Positions 17,724 to 26,566 are shown, counted from the stretch's first letter. The stretch is 40,801 bases of DNA from Geobacteraceae bacterium (GCA_024640545.1 JAHEEU010000004.1:1-40801); one strand, 5' to 3'. Numbers and translations are program-made. The notes: generated by a model not told the origin, from the letters alone.

Positions 17724-20225
17724 CTAGCCGCCAGACTGCCTGGTTTTCCGGGTGGCCTGAGCGCGCCACGGGTCGTCCGGCCAGGGATGTTTGGGGTAGC
17801 GCCCCTTCATCTCCCTGCGGACCTCCGGGTAGACCGTGTTCCAGAAGCTCTGCAGGTCGCTGGTGACGGCCAAAGGGCGGCCGGCCGGGGAGAGCAGGTG
17901 GATCAGCACCGGAATGCGGTTGCCGGCCAGGCGCGGGGTGGCGGCAAGGCCGAACATCTCCTGCAGCTTGACGGCCAACACCGGCAATTCTCCGGAAGCG
18001 TAGTCGAGCCTGATCATCGAGCCGCTCGGCACGGTGAGTCTTTCCGGGGCCAGGCGCTCTAGTTCGCGGAGTTTCTGCCCGCCAAGTCGGTTGCGAAGGG
18101 CCGCCGCCAGGTCGATGCGCGCGAGATCGACGCGGCTCCTGACCGCAGTCAGGACGACGGGCAGCCAGTCTTCCAGGTCGTCGAACAGCGCTGCGTCGGA
18201 CCAGTTTTGCCAGCCCTGTTCCGCCAGGTGCCTGTGCAGCAGGGCAGCCCTGGCCTGGAACTGCCGCGTCTCGCTGCTCCAGGGGAGAATGCCGAGACCT
18301 TCGCGGCGGACCAGGTCGAGCAGGGCGGGGAGGGTGTCCTCGGCCGTCACTGCAGCCGGGCGTTCCTGCAGGACGAGAGCGCCGATGCGGCGTACCTGGC
18401 GAGCCGTCACCCGATCGTTCCGGTCGTCCCAGCCGGCTTCGCGCTTCCAAGCCAGGTCGCTGCCGAACAGCTCTTCGACGGTGGCGCGGCTGAGCGCGCT
18501 GGCCAGGCGGATCTGGCTTTCGTCATCGGGACGTCCGACGGTTTCGACCGCAACCAGCCACTCGGTATCGCGGACCACCGAACTGGCAGCGAGCACCGCG
18601 CCCTGGCCGTTGCGCAGCTGGTAGCGTTGGCTGCCGGGCTGCCGCCTGAGGCCGACGCGGTCTGGGTAGGCGCAGGCCAGCAGGCGACCGACGCTGTCCG
18701 CATCAGGGGCCGGTTCCCGGCCGGCGCGGGTCAACCTGCGCCAGTATGTAGCCGCCCGGCGCACGGCAGCGGTGCCTGGCGAACGGTCGCGCTGCAGGAT
18801 CTCGAGACGCTCGAGCAGATCGCTCGGGCCGGAGCTGCGGCTGGCCTGGAGCGGGCCGGCCATGAGATCACGTTCGTCAAGCAGGGCCGCGAGGTCGCTG
18901 CCGAGGCCGGGACAGCCCGCCTGGCATGCGGCGACCAGCAGGCGCGCCAGGCGCGGGTGGGCCGGGTACCTGGCCAACTCGCGGCCGAGCCTGGTCGGCA
19001 TGCCGTCTGGGTCAAGCGCGCCGAGCAGGGTCAACAGGCGTTGGGCGGCCGCCAGGTGGCCAGCCGGCGGACTGTCCAGCCAGGTCAGCTCGGCCACGTC
19101 CTTGATTCCCCACAAGGCCAGTTCGAAGGCGAGCGGCGTCAGGTCGGCCTGGCGGATCTCTGCAGGGGCGAAGGGGATCAGGCTGCCCTGGCAGCCTTCA
19201 CTCCAGAGCCGGTAGCAGCGGCCCGGGCCAAGGCGGCCTGCGCGTCCGGCACGCTGCTCGGCGCTGGCCCGCGAGATGCGCAGTGTCTCCAAGCGGGTCA
19301 TGCCGCGGGCGGCGTCGAAACGTGGCCGACGCTCCCAGCCGCTGTCCACCACGGTTTCGATCCCTTCGATGGTCAGGCTGGTCTCGGCGACGTTGGTGGC
19401 GAGCACGACCCGGCGCTGAGGTCCGGGCAGGAGGGCGGCTTCCTGGTCGGTGAAGGGCAGGTTGCCGTATAACGGACGCAGGGCGATGTGCGGGGCGAGA
19501 TCGGCCAGCAGGTCACGGCAGCGATGGATCTCGCGGGCGCCGGGCAGAAAAGCGAGGATATCCCCGCTGGTTTCCGCAAGGGTACGGCGTAGAGCCTGGG
19601 CGGTGGCCTCGGCGAGCCTGGGCGGTTCGCTGTCGGCCAGGTGGTCGATCGTCACCGGGAAAGAGCGACCGGCGGCAGTGATCACCGGGCAGTCATCGAG
19701 CAGGCGGGCCAGGGGCTCGGCGTCAAGGGTGGCCGACATGACGAGGATTCGTAAGTCTTCGCGCAGCCCCCGCTGGGCATCGCGACAGAGGGCCAGGGCG
19801 AGGTCGGCCTGCAGGTTTCGTTCATGGAATTCGTCGAAGATCACCAGGCCGATGCCGGTGAGTTCCGGATCGCTCTGCAGGCGGCGGGTCAGCAAGCCTT
19901 CGGTCAGGACTTCGAGACGGGTGGCCGGCCCGACCCGGCGCTCATAGCGGATCGCGTAACCGATGGTTTCGCCAACCGCTTCGCCGCGCAGGGACGCCAT
20001 GAAGCGGGCCGCGTTGGTTGCGGCCAGGCGTCGCGGCTCGAGCATGACGATGCGGCGCCCCGCCAGCCAGGGCGCTTCGAGCAGGGCCAGGGGGACCCGG
20101 GTGGTCTTGCCTGAGCCGGGCGGGGCCTGCAGGACCACGGCATTCGAGTTGGCCAGGGCCTGGTCCAGTTCGGCCAGGATCGCTGCGATGGGAAGTTGTT
20201 CGGCGAGGTAAGGCATGGCGGTCAT
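17724..20225 (-). CDS. hrpB: ATP-dependent helicase HrpB
   Basis: APPGSGKTTRVPLALLEA, EPRRLAATNAARFMA, FDEFHERNLQADLAL, MSATLDAEPLA, EQRAGRAGRLGPGRCYRLW; HrpB C-terminal domain. Confidence 0.95.
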   Translation of the reverse strand: MTAMPYLAEQLPIAAILAELDQALANSNAVVLQAPPGSGKTTRVPLALLEAPWLAGRRIVMLEPRRLAATNAARFMASLRGEAVGETIGYAIRYERRVGPATRLEVLTEGLLTRRLQSDPELTGIGLVIFDEFHERNLQADLALALCRDAQRGLREDLRILVMSATLDAEPLARLLDDCPVITAAGRSFPVTIDHLADSEPPRLAEATAQALRRTLAETSGDILAFLPGAREIHRCRDLLADLAPHIALRPLYGNLPFTDQEAALLPGPQRRVVLATNVAETSLTIEGIETVVDSGWERRPRFDAARGMTRLETLRISRASAEQRAGRAGRLGPGRCYRLWSEGCQGSLIPFAPAEIRQADLTPLAFELALWGIKDVAELTWLDSPPAGHLAAAQRLLTLLGALDPDGMPTRLGRELARYPAHPRLARLLVAACQAGCPGLGSDLAALLDERDLMAGPLQASRSSGPSDLLERLEILQRDRSPGTAAVRRAATYWRRLTRAGREPAPDADSVGRLLACAYPDRVGLRRQPGSQRYQLRNGQGAVLAASSVVRDTEWLVAVETVGRPDDESQIRLASALSRATVEELFGSDLAWKREAGWDDRNDRVTARQVRRIGALVLQERPAAVTAEDTLPALLDLVRREGLGILPWSSETRQFQARAALLHRHLAEQGWQNWSDAALFDDLEDWLPVVLTAVRSRVDLARIDLAAALRNRLGGQKLRELERLAPERLTVPSGSMIRLDYASGELPVLAVKLQEMFGLAATPRLAGNRIPVLIHLLSPAGRPLAVTSDLQSFWNTVYPEVRREMKGRYPKHPWPDDPWRAQATRKTRQSGG

Positions 20226-20416
20226 TCTGCCATAATCACCTGGAAAAGTCCTGGCTCTCTTGCCGGAGCAGGTGCGGTGCCTGGTGAACAGCGGCAGAGC
20301 CGTCGTTTGTCAGAGCATCCGTCAAGTCCTCGGGGGCGGTCGGCAACCGGCCAAGAGAACGGCTTGCCGCACATCGGTCTTGGTTGCTGTGTGGTCGGAA
20401 AGCTTGCCTGCTGCAG

Positions 20417-20581
20417 TCAACTCTTTTTGCTGGTTTTTGCATAGAAGGTCGAAAATTGCTGGGTCACTTCCCGAGCGCCGCATTGCGGGCATTTAACCTG
20501 CCCCCGGTCATGTTCGCTCATGGTCAGAACGACTGCGAAGGTCTCCTGACATTTCCGGCACAGATACTCATAAGTCGGCAT
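20417..20581 (-). CDS. FmdB family zinc-ribbon protein
   Basis: MPTYEYLCRKCQETFAVVLTMSEHDRGQVKCPQCGAREVTQQFSTFYAKTSKKS. Confidence 0.93.
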   Translation of the reverse strand: MPTYEYLCRKCQETFAVVLTMSEHDRGQVKCPQCGAREVTQQFSTFYAKTSKKS

Positions 20582-20702
20582 AGTCTCCTCCATCCGATGA
20601 AGCCTGTTACATAGATAGTAAAATGATTCTTTCGCTTTACAAGGCCCGTTGATGACGAGTCCTGAAAGTTTTGCCACGAAAAAAGTTTTATCCGGGGTAG
20701 AC

Positions 20703-20727
20703 CTGACTGAATTAGTCAGCTTATAAT
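20703..20727 (+). promoter_or_regulatory. TATAAT -10 element with adjacent operator-like dyad CTGACTGAATTAGTCAG
   Basis: 6-bp inverted repeat (20703-20719) immediately upstream of TATAAT (20722-20727). Confidence 0.5.
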
Positions 20728-20868
20728 GCGTGAACTTCGGGCAGCCTTTCATGGGCTGCCCGATGCTTACCGGGCGGACGGCCCTAGACAATCAAACAGA
20801 AAGAGGGGGGGCGACGCGCGATCCGGCAATCCGCTTGCGCATCCGTGCCCCGACGTGAGGACATAAGA

Positions 20869-21363
20869 ATGAGTGCAGTTTTTTACCTGAGTTCCATCCT
20901 CCTGGCCAATATCCTGGTCCACGCCCTTGGCATCGTCACGGTCTTCGGGCTAAGCTTTCCGGCGGGTGCGGTTGCCATCGGTTTAACCTTCTCGACGCGT
21001 GACCTAGTCCAGGAAAGGTATGGCAAGTACGGCTGCTGGGGCTGGATGCTGGTTGCGGTCGTCATCACCTTCGCCTTCAACCGGCAGCTGGCCGTCGCCT
21101 CGGTTTGCGCCTTCGTGGTTGCCGAATTCAGTGATTGGCTGATTTACACATACAGCCGCGGCAACATCGAGAAGCGGCTCATCCTGAGCAACCTGGTGTC
21201 GACGCCGATCGACTCGCTGGTCTTCGTGCTGTTGGCCTTCGGACCGGTCTGGCCGGCCATCTGGGGTCAAACGGTTGTGAAGATGATCAGCAGCATGCTG
21301 ATACTGCCCCTGTTCAAAAACGGCAGGATCCGCACCCTGCGGCTCGGCTTGCAGCGCGGCTAG
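20869..21363 (+). CDS. VUT-family transporter (queuosine-precursor/vitamin uptake-like)
   Basis: SSILLANILVHALG...FSTRDLVQERYGK...RLILSNLVSTPIDSLVFVLLAFG; multiple TMs; start MSAVFYLSS. Confidence 0.82.
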   Translation: MSAVFYLSSILLANILVHALGIVTVFGLSFPAGAVAIGLTFSTRDLVQERYGKYGCWGWMLVAVVITFAFNRQLAVASVCAFVVAEFSDWLIYTYSRGNIEKRLILSNLVSTPIDSLVFVLLAFGPVWPAIWGQTVVKMISSMLILPLFKNGRIRTLRLGLQRG

Positions 21364-21408
21364 GTTGTACCGGGTGAGGACTTTTTTTTGAGGACCGGCC
21401 CTAATCCG

Positions 21409-21464
21409 CCACGAATTATCGTGAGACGATAAGCCGTTCCCTGCAAACGGACGTGGAGTCTCAC
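21409..21464. ncRNA. Candidate structured RNA element
   Basis: Nested and mutually exclusive perfect inverted repeats (see findings). Confidence 0.3.
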
Positions 21465-21749
21465 CGCCATGACATGTCACGGCACTGACAGGTCTACCTG
21501 AACAACTGCGCCCCGACCAGGTGCTAGCGCTTTATAAGGCGAACGATGCCAAAGTCGCTCATGACTCTGTGTCGACGCCATGGTGTGCATGGAAAACATT
21601 TGAACTGTCTCGCATAAGGCGCTGTTTCTTCTCAGTTTGTTGATGGCGACTGGCTTCATATTTGTGGCGGCCGCCGTGCTGACTTTGAGCCCTCACCGGC
21701 TTGAGCCTGCGTTTGCCCCGCCGGGTTGACGCCAATCGTCATGATTGTT

Positions 21750-21778
21750 TTGCTCTTGGTCGCGTTATTCGTTAGAAT
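21750..21778 (+). promoter_or_regulatory. Candidate sigma70 promoter (TTGCTC-N17-TAGAAT), 6 nt before ATG 21785
   Basis: 17-bp spacing; start codon at expected +1. Confidence 0.5.
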
Positions 21779-21784
21779 CCCACT

Positions 21785-22240
21785 ATGTGCCCGAATCACA
21801 CGGAAAACAGCAAGCCTGCCGAATTGAGCTCCCTGGTCAGCGACGTGATCGATGCCGTAGAAAGCGGCGAGGTCGATTCGGCATTTGACAACGTCGCCAT
21901 GACGGCCGGCAATCTTGCCCGCACCAAGAACACCAAGAATTTCACCAAGAATTATCTCATGGCCTGCATCAACGCAGGGGACCATGGGGTTTCCGAAGTC
22001 GACAGCGTAACGGCGCTCGGCCTGGTTAATGCCTTTCGGCGCATGAACGCCGAAGCCCCCCTCGACCAGCTGCCGGGCAGCTACAAAGTCTTCGCCGTCA
22101 AGTTGCCGGATGTCGACGGTGGCCCCGTCGTCGAAATCTATATCAAAGAGGGGAACAAAGTCCTCTACGGTGAGAGGATTCTCCCCCGCGGGGTCCTGAC
22201 GGAGAATTTCTTGAGCGTGATCGGCGCCGACCTCTTATGA
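21785..22240 (+). CDS. Hypothetical protein
   Basis: 151-aa ORF without recognised family. Confidence 0.65.
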   Translation: MCPNHTENSKPAELSSLVSDVIDAVESGEVDSAFDNVAMTAGNLARTKNTKNFTKNYLMACINAGDHGVSEVDSVTALGLVNAFRRMNAEAPLDQLPGSYKVFAVKLPDVDGGPVVEIYIKEGNKVLYGERILPRGVLTENFLSVIGADLL

Positions 22241-22285
22241 AATGCCCATCTGGAAAGACGCAACGCAACCGGGTAAACGGAGATT

Positions 22286-22966
22286 ATGCAGACTACTGAA
22301 CAGAAATTGTTGTTTATCGATGTCGAAACGACCGGCGTCAACCCGGACCGCAACGGCTTGACCCAGATTTCCGGCTGCGTACAGATCGGCGACGAGGTCA
22401 GGGAATCCTTCGACTATTTCGTGCGCCCTTTCCCGCAGGACGAGATCGAGTTGTCGGCCCTGGAGGTGACCGGCCTCAGCCGCAGGCAGTTCCTGCTGCC
22501 TGACCACCCTGACTTTCTGGCCGTACCGGGGCAGCACTTCGAAGCGCCCAAGGACATCTACGTGCGCCTGGCGGAGATGCTGGGGCGATACGTCGACCAG
22601 TACAAAAAGAACGACAAGTTCCAGTTCATCGGCTACAACGCCCACAGCTTCGATATGCCGTTCATGCGCCGCTTCTGGGAGAAGAACGGCGATCGCTACT
22701 TCGGCAGCTGGTTCTGGTATCCATGCCTCGACGTCATGCTGGTCTGGGCGCAGATCCTCCAGTCGGTGCGCGGCGAACTACCCAACTTCAAGCTGCCGAC
22801 AGTCGCCAGGCACTGTGGTATCGATGTCGATGACAGTCGCCTGCACGATTCCCAGTACGATATTGAATTGACCCGACGGCTCTGGCTCTCGGCGCGCGAA
22901 ATCGTTGAACGTGGCAATCGGCAGGAGCAGGAGTCCGTCTGGACCCAGGGGGAGCTGTTCAGCTAG
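22286..22966 (+). CDS. DnaQ-like DEDDh 3'-5' exonuclease
   Basis: LLFIDVETTGVNPDRNGLTQI...YNAHSFDMPF...HDSQYDIELTRRLW. Confidence 0.85.
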   Translation: MQTTEQKLLFIDVETTGVNPDRNGLTQISGCVQIGDEVRESFDYFVRPFPQDEIELSALEVTGLSRRQFLLPDHPDFLAVPGQHFEAPKDIYVRLAEMLGRYVDQYKKNDKFQFIGYNAHSFDMPFMRRFWEKNGDRYFGSWFWYPCLDVMLVWAQILQSVRGELPNFKLPTVARHCGIDVDDSRLHDSQYDIELTRRLWLSAREIVERGNRQEQESVWTQGELFS

Positions 22967-23041
22967 CGCCGGAGACCGCAAGCACCGTCATATAAAACAC
23001 CCCTCTGTCAGGCCCGCGCCCTTCAACATATTATGATGTTT

Positions 23042-23425
23042 ATGGATTATGAGCGGCTGCACGACTACCTGTGCTGCAAGCCGGAAGCCGTCGTCGACTT
23101 CCCCTTCGATCCCGTTACCCTGGTTCTAAAGGTTGGCGGCAAAATGTTTGCACTGGTCATCCTCGAAGAGCAGCCGCTGCGCATGAACCTCAAGTGCGAC
23201 CCGGTCAAGGCGCAGGCCCTGCGCGACTGTTTTGATGCTATCCTTCCCGGCTACCACATGAACAAGCGTCACTGGATCACCCTGGTCCTTGACGGTTCGA
23301 TCCCCGAGGACCTGGTCTTTTCGCTGATCGACGATTCCTATGAGTTGGTCGTCAAGGGGCTGACCAAGGCGGGCCGGGAAAAGCTTGCCAGCAAGATCAC
23401 TCAGCGTTCCTTGCAAAAAATCTGA
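23042..23425 (+). CDS. MmcQ/YjbR family protein
   Basis: LHDYLCCKPEAVVDFPFDPVTLVLKVGGKMFALV...LNLKCDP-like...HMNKRHWITLVLDG. Confidence 0.9.
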   Translation: MDYERLHDYLCCKPEAVVDFPFDPVTLVLKVGGKMFALVILEEQPLRMNLKCDPVKAQALRDCFDAILPGYHMNKRHWITLVLDGSIPEDLVFSLIDDSYELVVKGLTKAGREKLASKITQRSLQKI

Positions 23426-23443
23426 ATTGTGTAGATCTGATCC
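23423..23443 (+). repeat. Degenerate copy of the dispersed repeat (TGAATTGTGTAGATCTGATCC)
   Basis: 18/21 match to TGAAATGTGTAGACCTGACCC. Confidence 0.7.
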
Positions 23444-23472
23444 TCCGCTGCTTAGGGACTGTCCCTGAGACC

Positions 23473-23608
23473 GTCGCGTCCCGCCAGACGCCATACTCTT
23501 TTGCTGGCCCATAAGAGTATGCAGAAAAGGGCCATTTGTACGAGTCAAGGACATAGGTAACTATGTCCTTGACTCGTACACGGGACCGGCGGTTCTGATT
23601 CTGGTTTT
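23473..23608. repeat. Composite repeat, locus 1
   Basis: Two blocks (23473-23503, 31 bp; 23581-23608, 28 bp) identical to 31051-31081 and 31113-31140. Confidence 0.9.
23537..23580. repeat. Perfect 20-bp inverted repeat, 4-nt spacer
   Basis: TGTACGAGTCAAGGACATAG-GTAA-CTATGTCCTTGACTCGTACA. Confidence 0.97.
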
Positions 23609-23650
23609 GATTATGGTTTGCTCTGCATTACTTCGCAACTCTCGACACTA

Positions 23651-23681
23651 TTTTTGTGAAATGTGTAGACCTGACCCCTAA
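23651..23681 (+). repeat. Dispersed intergenic repeat, copy C
   Basis: 31-bp identity to copy A; ends 3 bp from the stop of the 23685 gene. Confidence 0.95.
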
Positions 23682-23684
23682 CCC

Positions 23685-24377
23685 TCACTGGACGCTGTAG
23701 TTTCTCGCCTCGAGGCAGGCCCTGGTGGCACGGTTGTAATCGGCGCGTTTTGCGGTGTTCTGGTTCTCCGGGACGTTTCCGCCTGGCTGGGTCGGATCGA
23801 ACCCCGATTGGTCGACGGCCCAGCGGTGACATTCGTAGCGGTCGGCTGACTGCCGGTCCGTGCTCTGGCCGAGCTTGGGGTAGATGAACAACTGCTCCGG
23901 GACTTCCGGCTCGACGGACATCCGGCCCTCAGTGGGTGGCTCGGTTACCATGTAGCCCTGCTGCTGGGGGTACCAGGTGTAGTAGACGCCGCCAGCGTAG
24001 TAGTAAGGTGAGGCGCCGTACCAGACCGTGGTGTAGTAGGGCGGCAGGACCGGGACGACAGCGCCGGCCGGGGGCACGACCACCGAGAAGTAGACCCCTG
24101 ACGGGCGGTACCAGATGCCACCGCTGTAATAGTATTTCGTGCGATGATGCACGACGGTTCTATAGCCCCGCGGCACGCTTTTGTAGACGTGGCCGGAGCG
24201 CGGGTAATAGCGGTTGTGCTGGTATCGGGCGTCCTTGTAGTAGCCGCTCCTGCTCTGGTTGTGATCCGATTTTCCACTCCCCGAATTCCAGCCGCGGTCG
24301 GCCCAGGCGGCCCCGCCTGAACAGGCCAGCAGGCCGGCCACGATCAATGCCGTGATTTTCATCCTGTGTAGGTTCAT
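23685..24377 (-). CDS. Exported Tyr-rich protein (DUF6515-like) with C-terminal Cys-containing module
   Basis: Signal peptide; YxSGGIWYRPSGVYFSVVVPPAGAVVPVLPPYYTTVW; ends ATRACLEARNYSVQ. Confidence 0.8.
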   Translation of the reverse strand: MNLHRMKITALIVAGLLACSGGAAWADRGWNSGSGKSDHNQSRSGYYKDARYQHNRYYPRSGHVYKSVPRGYRTVVHHRTKYYYSGGIWYRPSGVYFSVVVPPAGAVVPVLPPYYTTVWYGASPYYYAGGVYYTWYPQQQGYMVTEPPTEGRMSVEPEVPEQLFIYPKLGQSTDRQSADRYECHRWAVDQSGFDPTQPGGNVPENQNTAKRADYNRATRACLEARNYSVQ

Positions 24378-24415
24378 AATCGACCCCTGATGTGTGCTTG
24401 TTAAGTGGGTGCCGC

Positions 24416-24973
24416 TCAGCGCACCGAATATCCGCGCCCTTCGAGGCATGCGCCCATGGCGCGCTGATAGCGGCGCGACTGCCGGTCCAGTTCAGCGTAC
24501 TGTCTCATGGATTGCTGATCATACTGCTGCTGGATTTCGTCGGCTCTCTGCTGGCGGGCGGCATCCGAAACCGCGCCCAGGGTTGCCCCGGCCATGGCGC
24601 CGATAATTGCCCCTTCACCGGTGTTGTGAGGGGAGCCGATCGCTGCCCCGACGGCAGCACCGGTCAATGCTCCGACGACTGTGCCCTGGCCAGACGGCGG
24701 CTCGGGGACGACCCGCAGCCGCTGGTGAGGAGCCAGGTGAGAGGCGCTCGGGTCGAAACCGGTCTGCTGCTTGGCCCAGAGGTAGCATTCGAAGCGGTCA
24801 CGGTCCTGCTGTACCGGGCCCTGGCCGTGGTTGGGGTAAAAGTAGACTTCGGTTGAAACCTCAGGGGGCTGCAGGTCGGCCTGGGCGACTGCCTGCCGAT
24901 GCTCCGGCGCAGCGCAGGCTGCCTGGCTGAGGCATGTCAGAAGGACTACAAACCGTTTCGACGCTTTATTCAT
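24416..24973 (-). CDS. Glycine-zipper lipoprotein
   Basis: Lipobox SQAAC; GTVVGALTGAAVGAAIGSPHNTGEGAIIGAMAGATLGAV; ends AMGACLEGRGYSVR. Confidence 0.85.
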   Translation of the reverse strand: MNKASKRFVVLLTCLSQAACAAPEHRQAVAQADLQPPEVSTEVYFYPNHGQGPVQQDRDRFECYLWAKQQTGFDPSASHLAPHQRLRVVPEPPSGQGTVVGALTGAAVGAAIGSPHNTGEGAIIGAMAGATLGAVSDAARQQRADEIQQQYDQQSMRQYAELDRQSRRYQRAMGACLEGRGYSVR

Positions 24974-25296
24974 AATTGCCTCGCTCGCGCGTGTACCGGG
25001 TTGGAATTAATCTTTAAGACGCATGAACGGGGTGATGGTTTACAATTGAATCAAAAAATTTCGACTGGGGGGAGGGTTGATTTATGCAGTGGCCGTCATG
25101 AAAAACGCAATGCCCGGAGACAATGACAAGAGCAGATGCTTGAATCCTTGATTTTTTGATCTCTTTGCCTGCTTTTGCCGCTGATCTGGATATCACCTGA
25201 AAAATTACTTTCGTCGGCTTGCCTCGCGGTCATAAATGCATAAAATTGACAGTAGCACATCAAGCTCACTCCTCTTGGCTACGACGGGAGGACGCC

Positions 25297-25752
25297 ATGG
25301 TCAACCTGCAGAAAATACCGCGCAGCGTCCAGCTTCACCTGCTCCTGCTTTTTACCAGCTTTCTGCTGATCATCATCCCTGCGGTCAACAAGACCCCCTC
25401 GGCGCAGGTCACCGAGAAGTCCCGGCATGCTGCCGCGAAGTTTCTCTTCCTGGTCGACACTGAAGAGTATGCGCAGAGCTGGGAGGCGACGGCCGAGACC
25501 CTGCAGCAGATGCTTCCCCAGCAGGCCTGGAACGAGCAGATCACCAGAATCCGTTCGTTTTTGGGGCCGATCATCGAACGAATCCAACACGATATCGCCT
25601 ATACCAGAACCGCCAGCGACGTGCCGGAGGGCGAGTACGTGATCCTGACGTTCATCTCCAAGTTCGAACTCAGGGAGCGGGTCATCGAAACCATCACCCT
25701 GATGCTCGGTGACGACAACCAGTGGCAGGTCGTCGGTTATTTCCTCAGATGA
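25297..25752 (+). CDS. DUF4019-like exported/membrane-anchored protein
   Basis: One N-terminal TM; AAKFLFLVDTEEYAQSWEATAETLQQMLPQQAWNEQITRIRSFLG...EYVILTFISKFE. Confidence 0.75.
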   Translation: MVNLQKIPRSVQLHLLLLFTSFLLIIIPAVNKTPSAQVTEKSRHAAAKFLFLVDTEEYAQSWEATAETLQQMLPQQAWNEQITRIRSFLGPIIERIQHDIAYTRTASDVPEGEYVILTFISKFELRERVIETITLMLGDDNQWQVVGYFLR

Positions 25753-25891
25753 GGCCAATCCATCAGCCACGGCAGCTACCGCCGCCGGATACCAGACGCC
25801 ACTTATGAATACCGTCCGTTCGTATCGATCAGGTCGTGCCGGCAGGCACCGTGATTCTGCTCACCGGCTGCACGGCCAGGGTGCTTAACCC

Positions 25892-25920
25892 TTGCCAAAT
25901 GCTACGCTCCCCTCTATAAC
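25892..25920 (+). promoter_or_regulatory. Candidate sigma70 promoter (TTGCCA-N17-TATAAC), 6 nt before ATG 25927
   Basis: 17-bp spacing, near-consensus hexamers; start codon at expected +1. Confidence 0.6.
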
Positions 25921-25926
25921 GTCCTT

Positions 25927-26553
25927 ATGTCTTCAGCCAGCCCGGAAACCGTCATCGTCCTCGACTTTGAAACCAGCGGCATCTCACCGGACTGCGGCGA
26001 TCGTGCCATTGAAGTCGGTGCTGTCAAGCTCAGGGCAGGGGAGATCGTCGAGCGTTACCAGAGCCTGATGAACCCCGGCCTGCGCATCAACAGCTTCATC
26101 GAGAGCTACACCGGCATCACCAACCGGATGCTGCAGGGTGCTCCGCAAACACCCGTGGTGATGCGGGAATTTGCCGGGTTCATCGGCGATACGCCCCTGG
26201 TCGCGCACAATGCGTCTTTCGACTGCCGCTTCCTGGACGCCGAGTTCAAGCGCATCGGGCAGCAACGCTGCCAGGAGTTCGGCTGCTCGATGCTGGCGGC
26301 CCGCAGGGTTTATCCCGATGCCCCGAACCACAAGCTGGCCACCCTGGTCAGTTACCGGAACCTGCGCAACGACGGGACCTTTCACCGGGCCCTGGCCGAT
26401 GCCGAGATGACGGCACAGCTGTGGCTGGCGATGGCCGATGACCTGCGCGATCGATACGGTTTCGAGGCGGTGTCGTTTGCCATGCTGCGCGACCTGGCGC
26501 GGGTGCCGAAAACCCGGGTAGACGACTATTTGCAGCGCTTCAGGTGTGCTTAA
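25927..26553 (+). CDS. DnaQ-like DEDDh 3'-5' exonuclease
   Basis: VIVLDFETSGISPDCGDRAIEVGAV...LVAHNASFDCRFL...HRALADAEMTAQLW. Confidence 0.9.
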   Translation: MSSASPETVIVLDFETSGISPDCGDRAIEVGAVKLRAGEIVERYQSLMNPGLRINSFIESYTGITNRMLQGAPQTPVVMREFAGFIGDTPLVAHNASFDCRFLDAEFKRIGQQRCQEFGCSMLAARRVYPDAPNHKLATLVSYRNLRNDGTFHRALADAEMTAQLWLAMADDLRDRYGFEAVSFAMLRDLARVPKTRVDDYLQRFRCA

Positions 26554-26566
26554 GCGGTCAAGTTAG

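Noticed and set aside
18207-19472. 421-aa plus-strand ORF antisense to hrpB
   Set aside because: Same shadow effect; hrpB motifs are clear on the minus strand.
21361-21784. c-di-GMP (GEMM) riboswitch in the intergenic region
   Set aside because: Some similarity in short words (GCAAA, AGGTGCTAGCG) but consensus order and pairing could not be matched by eye.
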